DNA of 19,831 bases, taken from CAWELS01 sp964468205. GTDB lineage: Bacteria; Acidobacteriota; Terriglobia; Bryobacterales; Bryobacteraceae. Within the stretch, counting starts at the first letter, position 1. Every line of letters begins with the position of its first letter. Position numbers and translations under genes: made by a program. The DNA lies in the NCBI GenBank assembly GCA_964468205.1, contig CAYXVG010000087.1, forward strand, positions 1 to 19,831. The letters run 5' to 3'. Of this stretch, positions 1 to 7,771 are shown in pieces. The notes under the pieces are model-generated. The model was not told the DNA's origin. It searched no databases and saw only the letters and a program-made list of their open reading frames with translations.

Positions 1-72
1 TGGAACTATACCATCGCTCCCAATCTGTGAAACTATTCTTGCGGCCGCCCTAAGGGAAGAGCACCACGTTCG
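1..72. other. Window edge downstream of the formyltransferase gene; no gene seen
   Basis: These 72 bases follow the TAG stop of the formyltransferase gene on the minus strand. I see no start codon with a ribosome site leading into an open frame: the one ATG preceded by a GGGAG-like stretch is followed at once by GTA and TAG. There is no obvious hairpin with a T tract, so the operon may continue beyond the window edge. Confidence 0.4.
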
Positions 73-870
73 CTACACGATAGGAAACCTCGCCCTACGT
101 TCGTCCTGCTGCCGCAGGAAGTCGGAGATCATGCCCGCGTCCAAGAGTCGCCACATACGGAGAACGGAATCGGCGTTGAAATCCTTCAGACGGTACAGTC
201 TTCCGCCTGATAGCTGCTGCGGGACGGGGAGTAGATCGCCGTTCGCGTATGCGCGGATGGTCGGCGCTAGGCAGTGGACTGCTTCCCATAGAGCCTTCGT
301 CCCCAGCTCATGCGCCCGATCTCCGTCTTCCGCCACGGGGCGAACCTGCGACAAGATCGGTCCCGCATCGACTTTCGCCTCAATTAGGTGGATGGTCGCT
401 CCCACGCATTCAGGCTCGCCATTCACCAGCGGCCAGAAGTTGGTGCCGGCGCCGCGGTAGTAGGGCGACAATCCGAGATGGAGGTTCACCATCCGCCCCG
501 CGAACTCAGTGAGCAGTGGCTGGCGAATTATGGTTGTTCCATAAACCACAATGCAATCCGGATTTCGCTGCTTTATCCAACGATCGGCATCCTCGCCATT
601 GAGTTCCCCGGTCGCGCAGTAAAACACATCTACCTCAGGCATCAACCCGTTCGTCGTGAGAAGGCGGTCCTCGACACGGTCCCGCTCGCTGAAGTGCCTT
701 GCGAGAATTTCTCTATCCCGTTCCGGCTGAATGGGGCCTGCCAGAGCCGGAGACTTCTCTTCGATGACGATGCCCACCAAATTCATCTCGCGGTGAAGCT
801 CCGCCGCGGTGTACCGGTGGCGGAGTTGGTCCGCTGTCATCAGAAGTACCGATAGCTTGTCTCTGGTCAT
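73..870 (-). CDS. Sugar N-formyltransferase (methionyl-tRNA formyltransferase-like fold)
   Basis: Predicted to transfer a formyl group from N10-formyl-tetrahydrofolate to the amino group of a (nucleotide-linked) sugar in the cytoplasm. The 265-residue protein carries the family's catalytic triad: Asn129 and His131 in NLHLGLSPYYRG and Asp168 in VDAGPIL, the same N-x-H and D arrangement as in Fmt, ArnA and sugar formyltransferases. A longer frame runs upstream to 1086, but its extra 72 residues are out-of-frame reading of the deacetylase gene; I chose the ATG at 868-870 (MTRDKLSVLL), one base after the deacetylase stop codon and preceded by GGGGG. It is the last gene of the operon visible here. 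The short protein lacks the Fmt C-terminal tRNA-binding domain length, which favours a sugar substrate. Substrate is inference; an amino group on a nonulosonic acid or another amino sugar of the polysaccharide is the natural candidate. Confidence 0.82.
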   Translation of the reverse strand: MTRDKLSVLLMTADQLRHRYTAAELHREMNLVGIVIEEKSPALAGPIQPERDREILARHFSERDRVEDRLLTTNGLMPEVDVFYCATGELNGEDADRWIKQRNPDCIVVYGTTIIRQPLLTEFAGRMVNLHLGLSPYYRGAGTNFWPLVNGEPECVGATIHLIEAKVDAGPILSQVRPVAEDGDRAHELGTKALWEAVHCLAPTIRAYANGDLLPVPQQLSGGRLYRLKDFNADSVLRMWRLLDAGMISDFLRQQDERRARFPIV

Positions 871-871
871 G

Positions 872-1853
872 TCATCGCCCCCGGGCGTACCACGTTCGAT
901 GGCTGATCTCTTCAAACAGGTTGTGCTCGGACCAGATCGGAGCCGACCCTCCGGGAAGATCGTTGCAGTCGCAACGAGCAAGATAGAACGGGTCGCTGAG
1001 TTCCGCGTTGCCGGCCCGCTCGACGGTGAACCCGAATTCGAGCCCGAACAAAGCGGCGGCAATTGCCTCTTCCCCGGAGATTGCATTTAGCGACCCATAA
1101 GGGTAGCTGATCGACCGGGGAGTCACCCCTGTCCATTCCTGAAGATACGTTGGAAAGACCGATCATTTCCGACGCGGTTTCTGGACTGAGCCCCCGGAGC
1201 GGCATATGATCATGACAGTGGGTTCCGATCGCGGCGGCCGCCGCGAGGCACTTGATCTGCTCGACATCCATGTAGAGCTGTTCGCTCACGTCATGCTGTT
1301 CGAACGTCTCCTGAAATACTGCGTCAATCAGTTCCTTGCGGGTATTTAGCGGCAGGGTGAAGTTCAGGAAATACTTCAGCTGTGCGTCCTCCGGGACATC
1401 AAATAGATATTTGACCATCGCCGTTGCGGCATCGGTAGACCAGTCGAGCTCAATACCCTTTCTTTTCGATACGGCATCGAGCATCCGGGAAAGCCGCGCG
1501 CCGCCTAGGGTCGCTCGCAGCAGGTGAACCTTGTGGACCGTCAAGACCACGCGATCGCTAAGGGGCCGAGTGTTCACTAAGAAGATTCCCGGTATTCCCT
1601 TCCGTTTCACAACAGCCCATGCATGGTCAAACTGTTCCCGGAGCCCATCGTCGAATGTGATGAGGAACGATTTCGCCGGCAGGCTCTTCTCTCCCCTTAT
1701 CGCTGACCGGATTTGTTGAGCGTCGACAAACTCGCCGATTCGGCCCAGCACATCCAGCTGCTTCTCGAATGTATCAACCGTCATTCCGTGTACGCCGGGA
1801 TGTGGATAGGCGAAGTGAGTTCGAACGCAGTGATAGCAGGCGGCGATTAGCAC
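872..1853 (-). pseudogene. Polysaccharide deacetylase-family (NodB/CE4-like) gene with a single frameshift
   Basis: Predicted metal-dependent deacetylase or deformylase acting on an N-acyl sugar. The first frame opens YHCVRTHFAYPHPGVHG, then has the catalytic FDDG (residues 67-70 from the GTG start) and the metal-binding GTHCHDH stretch. Near 1148 the reading frame breaks: the conserved continuation YLQEWTGVTPRSISYPYG and everything to the stop at 872 lies in another frame. One extra base, or two missing, between AAC and TAT (minus strand) explains it. In the original frame translation runs on as unrelated sequence to 912. I prefer the GTG at 1851-1853, with AAGAAGGA about 11 bases upstream; TTG at 1881-1883 is an alternative. 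The gene overlaps the end of the CMP-sugar synthetase frame by 80 bases and ends one base before the formyltransferase ATG. Whether the frameshift is real decay or an assembly error cannot be told from this sequence. Confidence 0.8.
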
Positions 1854-2562
1854 TTGAGTTTGGTTCCTTCTTGAGAGTGGCAATCATCGACTCAGCCCGA
1901 GCCAGATCCTCCGGCGTATCGATATTCACGGAATGTCCCTGGTCCACCAACTGACCGACCAGGCGTTTGCCATAAAGACTGTTCCCTTCCACGAGCACAT
2001 CCCTTCGAGTCACGTAGACCGAACCTTCGCGATGGTAGGCAGCGGGCAGTTCCTGTCGGCGCGGAATTGGCGAATCCTCGCCGGTAGCTATCCGAAGGTA
2101 CCCGTCCTCGTCGACGGAGTAGACCCAATGAGGGTTGAAGTCCGACGGCACGGGTAGGACGGTGACCACAGCATCGGCGCCGGTCCGTTCCAGCAAGGAT
2201 ACGCAGGCGTCGATGTCTTCGGCTCTGCGCAGCGGGGTGGTTGGCTGCAACAAGCAGATTGCATCGAAGTAGTCTCCTGACTGCTCGACCCACTGAACGG
2301 CGTGCTGGAGCACCGGGAGTGTAGGGGCCTCGTCGCTGGCCAGTTCTCGCGGTCTCATGAACGGCACTTCTACTCCAGCATCCCGTCCGGTTTGGGCGAT
2401 CTCCTCGTCCTCGGTCGATAGGATGACTCGATCCAGACGCTTCGCTCCCAATGCGGCATCCGCCGTATAGGTCAACAGCGGTTTACCGTGGAGATTCGCG
2501 AGATTTTTCCTTGCGATCCCCTTTGACCCGCCGCGCGCGGTTATGACGCCAAGGACTCTCAT
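1774..2562 (-). CDS. neuA: CMP-N-acetylneuraminate/legionaminate-type cytidylyltransferase (NeuA family)
   Basis: Activates a nonulosonic acid with CTP to the CMP-sugar used by glycosyltransferases, in the cytoplasm. The start MRVLGVITARGGSKGIARKN holds the nucleotide-binding ARGGSKG-(I)-xRKN motif; LLQPTTPLR (about residues 103-111) and SVNIDTPEDL (about 213-222) are further family signatures. The recognisable domain ends near residue 233 (AESMIATLKK). The last 29 residues are serine/arginine-rich and are read through the start of the deacetylase gene in another frame, so the tail is either a harmless extension or a sign of a sequence error. Starts at the ATG 2560-2562, 7 bases after the methyltransferase stop. 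It is the activating step of the set NeuC, NeuB, NeuA found in this operon. Sialic acid and legionaminic acid enzymes cannot be told apart safely by eye. Confidence 0.9.
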   Translation of the reverse strand: MRVLGVITARGGSKGIARKNLANLHGKPLLTYTADAALGAKRLDRVILSTEDEEIAQTGRDAGVEVPFMRPRELASDEAPTLPVLQHAVQWVEQSGDYFDAICLLQPTTPLRRAEDIDACVSLLERTGADAVVTVLPVPSDFNPHWVYSVDEDGYLRIATGEDSPIPRRQELPAAYHREGSVYVTRRDVLVEGNSLYGKRLVGQLVDQGHSVNIDTPEDLARAESMIATLKKEPNSSANRRLLSLRSNSLRLSTSRRTRNDG

Positions 2563-2569
2563 TAGCTGC

Positions 2570-3577
2570 TCAACTCGCCTTCCGGAGCAGAAAGACTGTC
2601 GTGTTTTTCGGAGCCCAGTTGACGGGACCGATCGCGTCCCGCACTTCTGGCTGGCCGATTTGGTGTTTCAGCCAACGAAGTGTCGTCCTGAAATCTGCGT
2701 TGTCAGACCGGTACAGCCACCCGCGAACACTAACCGGGAGCCGGCTCAGGATACCCTTGAGCGCCAGTGCGGGCCTCACGTCATCGAAGAAGCAGCGGAC
2801 GGCGGCTAACTCGAGGCCGGCCTGTGCGAAGGCCGATCGCCACTCGAAGAGCCGGTACTCGTGCTCGCCGTTCTCTCGCCGCGTGAGAACAACGTCCTCG
2901 GGGTAGCAGTTCGCCCGAAGGAAGCTCTTTGAGTAGACGTGGGACAGCATGCGTTCTACTTCCGCGTCAGGAAGCGTGTCCGGATGACACCGGTCAAAGC
3001 ATAGCATTACGCCCCCAGGTTTGAGGACTCGGGCCGCCTCGGTGCAAGTGGCGCCAAGATCGTCAGAGTGGTGCAGAGAATCATTCTCGATAATGAAATC
3101 CACCGATGTATCGGCCAGTCCGAGATGATCGAAGGAACCCCAAACGGGGACGACCTTTTCTGCCTGGCGGCCGAGAATCGCGGCGGACACTTTCGGTATC
3201 ACCCGGCGGACCATTTCAATACAAACTTCCACGGAATAGATGCGGTTGACGCATCTCCCGCGTGCGGCGACTGAGGAAAGAAGACCACAGCCGGCTCCCA
3301 ACTCCAGCCCAGTCCCGCGGAACTCGTCTATGCCGAGCCTCCGGCGGGCCACCCGAAGAAGACCATCCATCCTCGAACTTGACATGTAGACATAGGACTG
3401 GAGAATCTGAGGCACTGGTCGTTGGGCCAGGTCTATGGCAAACCGATTCCGGTACTCGACGGCAGGTGACGACAGTAGCTCTGCCGGCATCGGCCAGCCT
3501 AACGGCACGGATGTGGCAAGATAGGCCGTCCTGTAGGCTGATTCAAATGACCGGGGTAGTAAGTCCAAGGACGCCAT
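2570..3577 (-). CDS. Class I SAM-dependent methyltransferase
   Basis: Predicted S-adenosylmethionine-dependent methyltransferase, 335 residues. The Rossmann fold begins near residue 88: motif I is LELGAGCGLLSS (91-102), the acidic strand-2 end is the Glu in YSVEVCIEM (about 117), motif II is VDFIIENDSLHH (159-170), and LKPGGVML (185-192) is the post-motif typical of Methyltransf_11/25 proteins. About 85 residues precede the fold and about 110 follow, which may give substrate specificity. The ATG is preceded by GTGGAG with a short spacer, 13 bases after the stop of the previous methyltransferase gene. Its position between the nonulosonic acid genes suggests that it modifies a sugar of the polysaccharide (O- or N-methylation), but the substrate is unknown. 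Confidence 0.78.
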   Translation of the reverse strand: MASLDLLPRSFESAYRTAYLATSVPLGWPMPAELLSSPAVEYRNRFAIDLAQRPVPQILQSYVYMSSSRMDGLLRVARRRLGIDEFRGTGLELGAGCGLLSSVAARGRCVNRIYSVEVCIEMVRRVIPKVSAAILGRQAEKVVPVWGSFDHLGLADTSVDFIIENDSLHHSDDLGATCTEAARVLKPGGVMLCFDRCHPDTLPDAEVERMLSHVYSKSFLRANCYPEDVVLTRRENGEHEYRLFEWRSAFAQAGLELAAVRCFFDDVRPALALKGILSRLPVSVRGWLYRSDNADFRTTLRWLKHQIGQPEVRDAIGPVNWAPKNTTVFLLRKAS

Positions 3578-3590
3578 ATTAGCTCCACGA

Positions 3591-4709
3591 CTACTTCGAG
3601 AACCAGTAGCGGTTTTCTCCGACGCCGTACTTCACTTCGGCGTAGGGCTCTTGTTGATAGATTCTCTCGATACGATCGAAGTCCGTGCCCCGTCTCAGGC
3701 GCCGCAGGTTCTTGGCGCCGTACCGCACCAGCGTTTGCTCTACCTCGCTTGGTTCGAGCAGGAGATTGATCGGCGCCATTACATGGTCCAGCATGTAGAA
3801 GATCCGGTTGCCGGGATAGCCGAGAAGCTTCAGGACCCGTCGCGCCGTCGCCCGGTCCTCGTCGCGGGTGATTACCCTCAGGATCTCAATCGAGTCCCAG
3901 AACAGACCGCCGGGTTTCTCGATGACGTAAAGCCAGCCATTGCCGCCCGGCCGAAGCACTCGCATCACCTCGGCGATGCCGGTCTTCCATTCCCGGGTGT
4001 GGTGAAGCACGCCGTTTGAGAAGACGACATCGAATGTCTCGTCATCGAACGGAAGAGACAGGACATCTCCGACCTGAAACCTGACGTCGCTGAGCTTGGC
4101 CTCGCGGGCGCGGGCTTCGGCGTCGGCGATGTTCCGCGGGGAGATGTCCACTCCCACCACCGGGCGCGCTCCTAGGATCCGCCAGGCGGATGCGTATCGG
4201 CCTCCGCCACAGCCGGCGTCCAGTAGCGATTTGTTCCTCAAGACCTCCGGATCGATCCTGTTGCGCTCGAGGCGCAGCTTCAGAAGGTTCAGGGTTTCAT
4301 CCCAGAAGGACTCGGGGGAAAACCCTTCGAAAAGATGCCCGTAGTGCCCACCGGTAATCGCTTCCACCGAGTCGGATTCGGCATCGTCGCTAGCCGCCGC
4401 CGCGACGCCCACCGCGGAGAGACCGGATTCCCGCAGAGCTCGCAGGCTGTCTGCCATCGAGCGCAGCAGGCTGCGAAACGCGGAGACTGGTTCTTCCTGG
4501 GAGGCAAAGATCCTCTCTCTCTCCTCGAACATTCGGGCCACGCAGTGGATCCTGAAGGCCGATGCGGCCGGCGATTCACCCATCAGGCGCGCGGCCTTTA
4601 CCAGATCGCGCGCCTCCTGGCTCAGAGGCCCGTCAACCAGGCAGGGCGCGATATGAAATTCTTCGGTAGGTGTCACTTCGAAATCCACTTCCTCAGACTG
4701 CCTCGGCAA
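3591..4709 (-). CDS. Class I SAM-dependent methyltransferase with N-terminal extension
   Basis: Second methyltransferase of the operon, 372 residues. The SAM fold starts near residue 160: motif I LLDAGCGGGRYA (162-173), VVGVDIS (184-190) with the ribose-binding Asp, FQVGDV (211-216), motif II FDVVFSNGVLHHT (226-238), and VLRPGG (251-256). Residues 1-120 look like a separate helical region without a recognisable family, followed by GGHYGHLFEGFSPESFWDE, a stretch often seen before the SAM fold in sugar and ubiquinone-type methyltransferases. The ATG start overlaps the end of the NeuC gene by 17 bases; a GTG at codon 12, preceded by GAGGAA, is a possible alternative start. Sequence resemblance to the neighbouring methyltransferase is confined to the SAM fold, so this is probably not a recent duplicate. 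Substrate unknown; surface polysaccharide modification is inferred from context. Confidence 0.78.
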   Translation of the reverse strand: MPRQSEEVDFEVTPTEEFHIAPCLVDGPLSQEARDLVKAARLMGESPAASAFRIHCVARMFEERERIFASQEEPVSAFRSLLRSMADSLRALRESGLSAVGVAAAASDDAESDSVEAITGGHYGHLFEGFSPESFWDETLNLLKLRLERNRIDPEVLRNKSLLDAGCGGGRYASAWRILGARPVVGVDISPRNIADAEARAREAKLSDVRFQVGDVLSLPFDDETFDVVFSNGVLHHTREWKTGIAEVMRVLRPGGNGWLYVIEKPGGLFWDSIEILRVITRDEDRATARRVLKLLGYPGNRIFYMLDHVMAPINLLLEPSEVEQTLVRYGAKNLRRLRRGTDFDRIERIYQQEPYAEVKYGVGENRYWFSK

Positions 4710-5886
4710 TCAGTTCCGTTAGCTCGTCTACGTAACTCAAGCGCTTCTGCACGTAGGTCTTGGCAGTGGTCAATCTGCTGACGACGCGGGAGCTGACCTT
4801 CCCGTCGCCATAAAGCGTGCTTGGAGCGTACTGGCCGTGCTCAAACTGAGCTCTAACCGCCGCAACGATCTTTGCCGATACTGGCGGAACCCTCGTCACG
4901 TGCTCGCTGATTTCTCGCCCGGACTGACGATTGCCCACCAGCACCACCGGCGTGCCGAAGTACCCTGCGTCCCGGACGAAACTGCTCGAGTTTCCAACGG
5001 CGCAGGCCGCGTTCGCGAGTACACGCAGGTAGTCCTCGGGCATCAGGTTCACCAGAACTCTAAGCCAGGGCGGGTTCGTTTCGGCGCGATACGCGCGGAT
5101 CGTCTTGCTGATGTGGTCCGCGCCGGCGTCGATGTTCGGCCAGAGCAAGACGGTCGGTTGGGCCAGGCGGTCAAGCGCGTCAAGCAACTCGACGGTCTGC
5201 CGCACCTCACCCCCATATTCGGTTGTGATTGGATGATTCACAACGAGGAGATATGGCTCTCTTGGGTTTACGTTTGCGCCAGTCCCGGTGCTGTTCAACA
5301 CTGATTCATCCAGCATCTTCTCCAGGGAAAAGGCAAGGTCGCTGCCTGGGCAGCCGACGGCCAGAATCTTATCCGGCTCTTCTCCCATCCGGACCAGATA
5401 CTCCGCGGACCGCTGGGTGCTGGGAACGTGGTAGTGAGCGAATTTCGTGATGGCGTGCCGGGCGCTTTCGTCGATGGAGCCGGAGACCTCGCCACCCTGG
5501 ATGTGGATGATACATCGGTTCATGTAACCGGCGGCCACCGTCGCGGCCAGGGCTTCGTACCGGTCACCGATGATTAGGACGATTTCTGGTTTGAGGCGCT
5601 GGAACTCGCTGGCGAACTCCACCAAACCGAATCCAACCGACTTGGCCATCGTGGACGGCGTGGAACCTTCGAGTTCGATGTAGATCTCGCCATCCGTGGG
5701 AAATCCATCCTGATGCACAAGGCGCACCGGAGATCCAAAGCGTTCCAGAACCATGGTGCCTGCGCAGATGACCTGCAACTTGAGTTCGTCGCACTGCTGA
5801 ATGGCGCGCATCAGAGGCTTCAGCCTCCCATAATTCGCGCGGTCAACCAGCACGACACAGACTTTACGTCGTTTTTTCTTGCTCAA
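4693..5886 (-). CDS. neuC: UDP-N-acetylglucosamine 2-epimerase, hydrolysing (NeuC/LegG family)
   Basis: Hydrolyses and epimerises a UDP-GlcNAc-type sugar to a free 2-acetamido mannose-type sugar, the precursor condensed by NeuB. The 397-residue protein shows the family signatures GDRYE (107-111), HIQGGEVSGSIDES (128-141) followed by RHAITKFAHYH, and in the C-terminal half GNSSSFVRDAGYFGTPVV with VGNRQSGRE, the UDP-binding region of GT-B-fold epimerases. The start is a TTG at 5884-5886, supported by a strong ribosome site GGAGGA five bases upstream. It overlaps the upstream NeuB gene by 23 bases, which suggests translational coupling. NeuC (UDP-GlcNAc) and LegG (UDP-diacetyl-bacillosamine) enzymes are close relatives; no dehydratase or aminotransferase for the second route lies in the window, so the true substrate remains open. 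Confidence 0.92.
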   Translation of the reverse strand: MSKKKRRKVCVVLVDRANYGRLKPLMRAIQQCDELKLQVICAGTMVLERFGSPVRLVHQDGFPTDGEIYIELEGSTPSTMAKSVGFGLVEFASEFQRLKPEIVLIIGDRYEALAATVAAGYMNRCIIHIQGGEVSGSIDESARHAITKFAHYHVPSTQRSAEYLVRMGEEPDKILAVGCPGSDLAFSLEKMLDESVLNSTGTGANVNPREPYLLVVNHPITTEYGGEVRQTVELLDALDRLAQPTVLLWPNIDAGADHISKTIRAYRAETNPPWLRVLVNLMPEDYLRVLANAACAVGNSSSFVRDAGYFGTPVVLVGNRQSGREISEHVTRVPPVSAKIVAAVRAQFEHGQYAPSTLYGDGKVSSRVVSRLTTAKTYVQKRLSYVDELTELIAEAV

Positions 5887-6907
5887 GATCTTCCTCCGAG
5901 AGGAGTGTGTCAGCCGCCACGGAGCGCGCCAAGCGGCGCTGCAACACTTCGCCGAGCCGACTAGCCGGGAGGCCCGTCCCTGGTTTCTTGAGAGTGAGGT
6001 CGCCCGTGCCGAGAATCGTGCCGGCCGGAAGGTCTCGAACAGCGACCACGCTCTTTCCGAAGACTTCTCTGAGACTGCTCAGCTCGTCAGCCATGGCATT
6101 CTTGTCGACGGGGTTTCGCTGGGCGGTATTGATGAAACGGATTCCCTCCGCCAACTCACGGAGTTCCCCGGTGGTAATGGATGCAATCACGTCCGGACCG
6201 AAGCACTCCCGGGAGAACGTGATGTGGACCTCGATCATGTTGGCGCCCATGGCTGCGGCCGCCAGGCCCGCGTAGATCGTTCCGGAGTGGTCCGAGAGCC
6301 CGACAGGACACGCGTAGCGTTCGCGAAGCTCCTCTAGCACGTTGAGACCGAGTTTCTCCGGCGGACACGGGTACATCGTCGTGCACTGAAACACGCCGTA
6401 TGGTGTGCCGGCGTCACGAGCCACGTCAACGGCGGCGTCGAGATGAGACCAGCCCGCCAAGCCGCTCGATAGCAGGAGTGGCTTCTTCGTACGCGCCATC
6501 CGTTGGAGCAAGGGAAGAGTGGCAATCTCTCCCGCCCCCACCTTCCAGGCCTCCATGCCGATCGAATCCAACAATTCCACTGCCTCCTCGGAAAAGGCGG
6601 ATGAAAGGAAACAGAGGCCGCTCTCCCGGGCATGAGCGGCCAAATCGGCCCATTGCGCCGGGGTGAACTCGATTCGCCTCCAGTAGTCATAGCGGCTCGC
6701 GTCTTGCCGGCTAAACGGGACGCGCCAAGGCTCACCCTGGGTGCTTTCAGCCGCCGCAATGTGAGTCTGGAACTTCACTGCGTCCGCTCCCGCTTTTGCG
6801 GCCGCATCGATGTAAGCATGCGCCCCGCCGAGACTCCCATCGTGATTCTGCGCTACTTCCGCAATGAGAACGCAGCGCTCGCGGGCCTGCTCAAACAACG
6901 TCGGCAA
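5864..6907 (-). CDS. neuB: N-acetylneuraminate/legionaminate-type synthase (NeuB family)
   Basis: Condenses phosphoenolpyruvate with a mannose-type sugar to a nine-carbon nonulosonic acid. Two domains are visible in 347 residues: the NeuB TIM barrel (about 12-265) with IAEVAQNHDGS at its start, KFQTH (45-49), LLSSGLAG (145-152) and GLSDHSG (203-209), then a C-terminal SAF antifreeze-like domain (about 284-342) with KKPGTGLPAS. The conserved EKH motif before the GPD loop reads EVH (226-228, EVHITFSRECFGPD), so its lysine is replaced by valine; I believe a subgroup of NeuB/LegI-like proteins has this form. Start is TTG at 6905-6907 with a perfect GGAGG six bases upstream. The gene overlaps the permease gene by 17 bases and the epimerase gene by 23, so it is embedded in the operon. 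Confidence 0.92.
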   Translation of the reverse strand: MPTLFEQARERCVLIAEVAQNHDGSLGGAHAYIDAAAKAGADAVKFQTHIAAAESTQGEPWRVPFSRQDASRYDYWRRIEFTPAQWADLAAHARESGLCFLSSAFSEEAVELLDSIGMEAWKVGAGEIATLPLLQRMARTKKPLLLSSGLAGWSHLDAAVDVARDAGTPYGVFQCTTMYPCPPEKLGLNVLEELRERYACPVGLSDHSGTIYAGLAAAAMGANMIEVHITFSRECFGPDVIASITTGELRELAEGIRFINTAQRNPVDKNAMADELSSLREVFGKSVVAVRDLPAGTILGTGDLTLKKPGTGLPASRLGEVLQRRLARSVAADTLLSEEDLEQEKTT

Positions 6908-7715
6908 ATCTCGCCTCCAGGCTCCGGAAATAGAATGCCCCGCTCACCAGGATCGTCAAGGCCGCGAGCGCCGAGAGCATCACCATTCCCGGAGGGATGG
7001 AAGCCGTCCCCACCAGCGCCCAGCGGAAGCCGGTAACCACCCCGGCCATTGGGTTCAGTCCGTAGATCGATTGCCAGGGTTCCTCCAGCAGGCTACTCGG
7101 ATAAGCCACCGGAGTGGCGAACATCCATATTTGTACGAGGAACGTGACAATGTAGCGGAAGTCTCGGTACTGCACGTTCAGGGCGGAAATCCACAACCCC
7201 ACGCCCAGCGAAGTCACCATGGCGAGCAATAGGAACAGTGGTAGCCAAAGCACGTTCATTGTCGGCGCCATGCCGTAGTAGGCCATCATGACGAGCAACA
7301 TCCCGAAGGCAAGCACAAAGTCAAGCGCGCCGGAAGACACAGCGGAGATCGGAATCGCCAACCGTGGGAAGTAGATTTTGCGAATAAGGTTGGCGCTCTC
7401 CACGAGACTGTTCGACGACTGTGTGACACCGTTGGCAAAAAACGTCCACGGAACAAGCGCGGCATAGCTGAAGATCGGGTACGGGATTCCGTCTGAAGGA
7501 ACCTTGGCCAGCCGGCCCAAAAAGATGCTGAAGACGACCATCGTAAAGAACGGCTGGATCACTGCCCAGGCCGCGCCAAGCACCGTTTGCTTGTAGCGGA
7601 CCTTTACGTCGCGCCATACGAGGAAGTACAACAGCTCACGATATTCCCACAGGGTATTCAGTTTTAGCGATGCCCGTCCTGTCGTGGGCTCAATACGCAC
7701 GAGTCGCGAGGTCAT
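6891..7715 (-). CDS. ABC-2 type polysaccharide export permease (Wzm/KpsM/TagG family)
   Basis: Membrane subunit of an ABC transporter that moves a finished lipid-linked glycan across the inner membrane. The 274-residue protein has the cytoplasmic amphipathic start WRDVKVRYKQTVLGAAWAVIQP (from residue 34) typical of this family and about six hydrophobic spans near residues 48-66, 80-98, 124-147, 154-175, 189-206 and 243-263; NPMAGVVTGFRWAL (221-234) is another family signature. The ATG start has no strong ribosome site and follows 56 bases after the Wzc-like gene. The usual partner, a Wzt/KpsT ATPase, is not next to it: the next gene is NeuB. The ATPase may lie beyond the window. Confidence 0.9.
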   Translation of the reverse strand: MTSRLVRIEPTTGRASLKLNTLWEYRELLYFLVWRDVKVRYKQTVLGAAWAVIQPFFTMVVFSIFLGRLAKVPSDGIPYPIFSYAALVPWTFFANGVTQSSNSLVESANLIRKIYFPRLAIPISAVSSGALDFVLAFGMLLVMMAYYGMAPTMNVLWLPLFLLLAMVTSLGVGLWISALNVQYRDFRYIVTFLVQIWMFATPVAYPSSLLEEPWQSIYGLNPMAGVVTGFRWALVGTASIPPGMVMLSALAALTILVSGAFYFRSLEARFADVV

Positions 7716-7771
7716 GGTTGATCTTGGAGTCTGCTGCGGCCGGGCGCCCCAGCGTAGACTATGAATCTCTC

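Noticed and set aside
871..1086. Extended N terminus of the formyltransferase frame (72 residues)
   Set aside because: It is the out-of-frame complement of the deacetylase 3' end; family similarity begins only at the ATG at 868-870.
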